Assembly (NCBI GenBank): GCA_007129775.1
Contig: SKUV01000271.1
Coordinates: forward strand, 1-5,731
DNA: 5,731 nt
DNA from: Paracoccaceae bacterium
GTDB taxonomy: Bacteria > Pseudomonadota > Alphaproteobacteria > Rhodobacterales > Rhodobacteraceae
Direction of reading: 5' to 3'
The notes under the pieces are model-generated. The model was not told where the DNA came from and made no database searches. It saw only the letters and a program-made list of their open reading frames with translations. The translations under genes and the position numbers were made by a program. This document shows positions 3,915 to 5,731 of this stretch, piece after piece (the first letter of the stretch is position 1; the number at the start of each line of letters is the position of its first letter).

Positions 3915-5168
3915 ATGACGGACGTGGCAGCAATCCAGGCAGAGGCGGGGCCGATAACGGCCTGCACCGTTTCGCGCGATGTGCAGAATTTCGACCTGCT
4001 GATCGAGGATATGGAGGCAGAGCTTGGCGAAAGCTGGGGGGACCTGAATTTTGCCGACGCTCTGGTCTTCCTGCGCCAACCTGATGCGAGCGGACTCGAA
4101 TTCATCGCTGTGGCGGTGGATGACGAGGACGACGCCCACCTGCCGCTGATCCGCGACCTGATCCAGACCGCGAAATCCATGGAGATCAAGGTCATCCTGA
4201 TCGCCGAGGAACTGAGCCCGATGGTGCTGCACCAGCTGCTGCGCCTCGGCGCGGACGATTTCGTCCCCTATCCGCTGCCCGAAGGCGCGCTGCACGAGGC
4301 GATCGAGCGGCTGCGCAAACCCGAACCGGCCCCGCCGCCGATGCCGGCGCAGGTTGTCCCGCCACAGATGCAGGCACCGCCCGGCGGGCGCGACGGCGTG
4401 GTGCTTCCCGTTCACGGGCTCGCCGGCGGCGTGGGCGCCACGACATTCGCGGTCAACCTCGCCTGGGAACTGGCGAGCGTCGAGAAAAAGAACAACCCCA
4501 GCGTCTGCCTGATCGATTTCGATCTGCAGTATGGCTCGGTCTCGACCTTCCTGGACCTGCCCCGCCGCGAGACGATCTATGAATTGCTGTCGGACACGTC
4601 GATGCTCGACCGCGATGCCTTCATGCAGGCGCTGCTGCCGTTCAACGACAAGCTGCAGGTCTTCACCGCGCCCTTCGACATGCTGCCGCTCGATCTGATC
4701 ACGAGCGAGGACATCACCCGCATCATCGACATGGCGCGTGCCAATTTCGATTATGTCGTGATCGATATGCCTTCGACTGTGGTGCAATGGACCGAGACGG
4801 TTCTGACCGCCGCGCAGGTCTATTTCGCGCTCTTGGAGCTTGACATGCGCTCGGCCCAGAACGCGCTGCGGTTGCTGCGCGCCTTCAAGGCCGAGGAACT
4901 GCCGGTGGAAAAGCTGCGCTTTGCGCTCAACCGCTCGCCGGGCTTCACCGATCTGGCCGGCAAGGCGCGCGCCAAGCGGCTGGCCGAAAGCCTCGATATC
5001 TCGATCGAGCTGTGGCTGTCGGACGGGCAGAAGGCGGTCACGCAGGCCAATGACCACGGCCTGCCGCTGGCCGAATCCGCCGCCAAGAACGCCCTGCGCA
5101 AGGACATCATGAAACTTGCGAAATCGCTCCACGAAGTCGGCAAAGCCGCCGAAGCCGCTGCAAGCTGA
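3915..5168 (+). CDS. cpaE: Tad pilus localisation protein CpaE (TadZ), atypical MinD/ParA-like
   Basis: Cytoplasmic protein thought to place the Tad machine in the cell and recruit other parts; 417 aa. Residues 15-135 form an atypical receiver-like domain: acidic residues at 69-73, then I-K-V-I-L-I-A at 91-97 and G-A-D-D-F-V-P-Y-P at 112-120, without the usual lysine in the last strand. A proline-rich linker spans 135-157. Residues 160-410 form a MinD/ParA-type domain. Its P-loop reads A170-G-G-V-G-A-T-T177, so both the signature lysine and the phosphate-binding lysine of K-G-G-x-G-K-T are missing. Other motifs remain: D201-F-D203 (Walker A') and V-V-I-D284 (Walker B). I chose the ATG at 3915 because of its ribosome site and because the family usually starts shortly before a T-V-S-R-D-like segment, here at 18-22. 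cpaF follows after 11 nt, so the two form one operon. Confidence 0.93.
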   Translation: MTDVAAIQAEAGPITACTVSRDVQNFDLLIEDMEAELGESWGDLNFADALVFLRQPDASGLEFIAVAVDDEDDAHLPLIRDLIQTAKSMEIKVILIAEELSPMVLHQLLRLGADDFVPYPLPEGALHEAIERLRKPEPAPPPMPAQVVPPQMQAPPGGRDGVVLPVHGLAGGVGATTFAVNLAWELASVEKKNNPSVCLIDFDLQYGSVSTFLDLPRRETIYELLSDTSMLDRDAFMQALLPFNDKLQVFTAPFDMLPLDLITSEDITRIIDMARANFDYVVIDMPSTVVQWTETVLTAAQVYFALLELDMRSAQNALRLLRAFKAEELPVEKLRFALNRSPGFTDLAGKARAKRLAESLDISIELWLSDGQKAVTQANDHGLPLAESAAKNALRKDIMKLAKSLHEVGKAAEAAAS

Positions 5169-5171
5169 AGG
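5167..5171 (+). promoter_or_regulatory. Ribosome binding site of cpaF
   Basis: GAAGG overlaps the cpaE stop codon and lies 8 nt before the ATG at 5180. This suggests translational coupling between cpaE and cpaF. An in-frame GTG at 5171 overlaps the site and is a less likely start. Confidence 0.65.
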
Positions 5172-5179
5172 TGACGACC

Positions 5180-5731
5180 ATGTTCTCGCGCTTCAAGAAA
5201 CCCGACGCCTCCGCCCCGCCGACGACGCAGCCGGTGGCCGTGGCCAGCGCCGCGCCCGCCGCTGCCGCCGCCCCGGCCAAGGCAGAGGTGTCGAAATTCG
5301 CCAAGGCCCGCCGCAACGTCGCGCCGCCGCCGCGCAGCCCGGCCGAGACCGTGGCCGCCGACCGCGAACTCAAGCGCAAGCAGAAGCTGAGCGAACTGAA
5401 GGTCGAGCTGCACAAGCGGCTGCTGGAGAACCTGAACCTCGCCGCGCTCGAACACGCCAGCGAGGCCGACCTGCGCTCCGAGATTTCGGCCATCACCTCC
5501 GAAGCACTGTCGGAGATGAGCTTTGTTCTGAACAAGGACGAGCGGCTGACGCTGAATCAGGAACTGTATTTCGAGGTCATGGGCCTTGGCCCGCTGGAGC
5601 CGCTGCTGAAGGACGAAACCATCAACGACATCCTCGTGAACGGCCCCAAGCGCATCTTCGTGGAACGCGCCGGCAAGCTGGAACTGACCGACGTCACCTT
5701 CAAGGACGAACGCCACCTCTTGCGGATCATC
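5180..5731 (+). CDS. cpaF: Tad pilus assembly ATPase CpaF (TadA), N-terminal part
   Basis: Hexameric secretion-type ATPase that powers pilus assembly at the inner membrane. Only the first 184 codons are present and the frame runs off the window edge; the family usually has about 450-500 residues. Residues 1-9 are basic and aromatic, and 10-53 form an Ala/Pro-rich linker that is probably disordered. Residues 60-130 are charged and mostly helical. Residues 130-184 enter the N-terminal domain of the type II/IV secretion ATPases, with G-L-G-P-L-E-P-L-L at 135-143, I-N-D-I-L-V-N-G-P at 148-156 and V-E-R-A-G-K-L at 161-167. The Walker motifs would lie beyond the edge, so catalytic integrity cannot be judged. 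The start follows cpaE closely. Confidence 0.93.
   Translation, partial: MFSRFKKPDASAPPTTQPVAVASAAPAAAAAPAKAEVSKFAKARRNVAPPPRSPAETVAADRELKRKQKLSELKVELHKRLLENLNLAALEHASEADLRSEISAITSEALSEMSFVLNKDERLTLNQELYFEVMGLGPLEPLLKDETINDILVNGPKRIFVERAGKLELTDVTFKDERHLLRII

Noticed and set aside
3864..5132. 422-codon open frame on the minus strand
   Set aside because: Antisense to cpaE, with the same Arg/Gln/His-rich antisense composition and no domain. cpaE itself is unmistakable.
4820..5716. 298-codon minus-strand frame over the end of cpaE and cpaF
   Set aside because: It spans two well-supported genes on the other strand, and its Gly/Arg-rich middle simply mirrors the Ala/Pro linker of CpaF.
1..5731. 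CtrA-type TTAA-N7-TTAA sites, CRISPR repeats, tRNA genes and insertion sequences
   Set aside because: I looked for these by eye and saw none. The base composition and gene order look like stable chromosomal DNA.

Overview
The window is part of a tad (tight adherence / Flp type IVc pilus) locus. All genes lie on the plus strand. High GC content, GC-rich third codon positions and the protein sequences point to an alphaproteobacterium, most likely of the order Rhodobacterales. Two features support that order: the small pilin-like protein with an AVTVDWVVLTA core, and an OmpA-type lipoprotein between cpaC and cpaE. The assignment rests on protein style recalled from memory, not on a search.

Layout: a divergent Flp-type pilin (13-246) is followed by a stable UUCG-loop hairpin that probably ends its transcript (298-318). 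Then come cpaB/rcpC (482-1321), a 240-nt non-coding gap, cpaC/rcpA secretin (1562-2965), an OmpA-family lipoprotein 15 nt later (2981-3619), a 295-nt gap opening with a strong GC hairpin, cpaE/tadZ (3915-5168), and 11 nt later the first 184 codons of cpaF/tadA (5180 to the window edge).

How the parts fit together: the prepilin is made in the inner membrane. CpaF (ATPase) would power assembly and CpaE (TadZ, an atypical MinD/ParA-like protein) would place the machine in the cell. CpaB would act in the periplasm with the CpaC secretin, which forms the outer-membrane pore. The OmpA lipoprotein probably ties the outer-membrane part to peptidoglycan. The gaps suggest several transcription units: pilin, cpaB, cpaC-ompA and cpaE-cpaF. 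No prepilin peptidase, cpaD-like gene, tadB/C or tadE/G is seen here; some of these may lie outside the window.

This is a known class of system, and I do not claim a new one. The points most worth a second look are a near-ideal IHF-type site upstream of cpaC, the CpaE P-loop that lacks both lysines, the D/W replacement of the usual E/Y in the pilin motif, the OmpA lipoprotein in the usual CpaD position, and a short upstream frame whose stop overlaps the cpaE start (ATGA).
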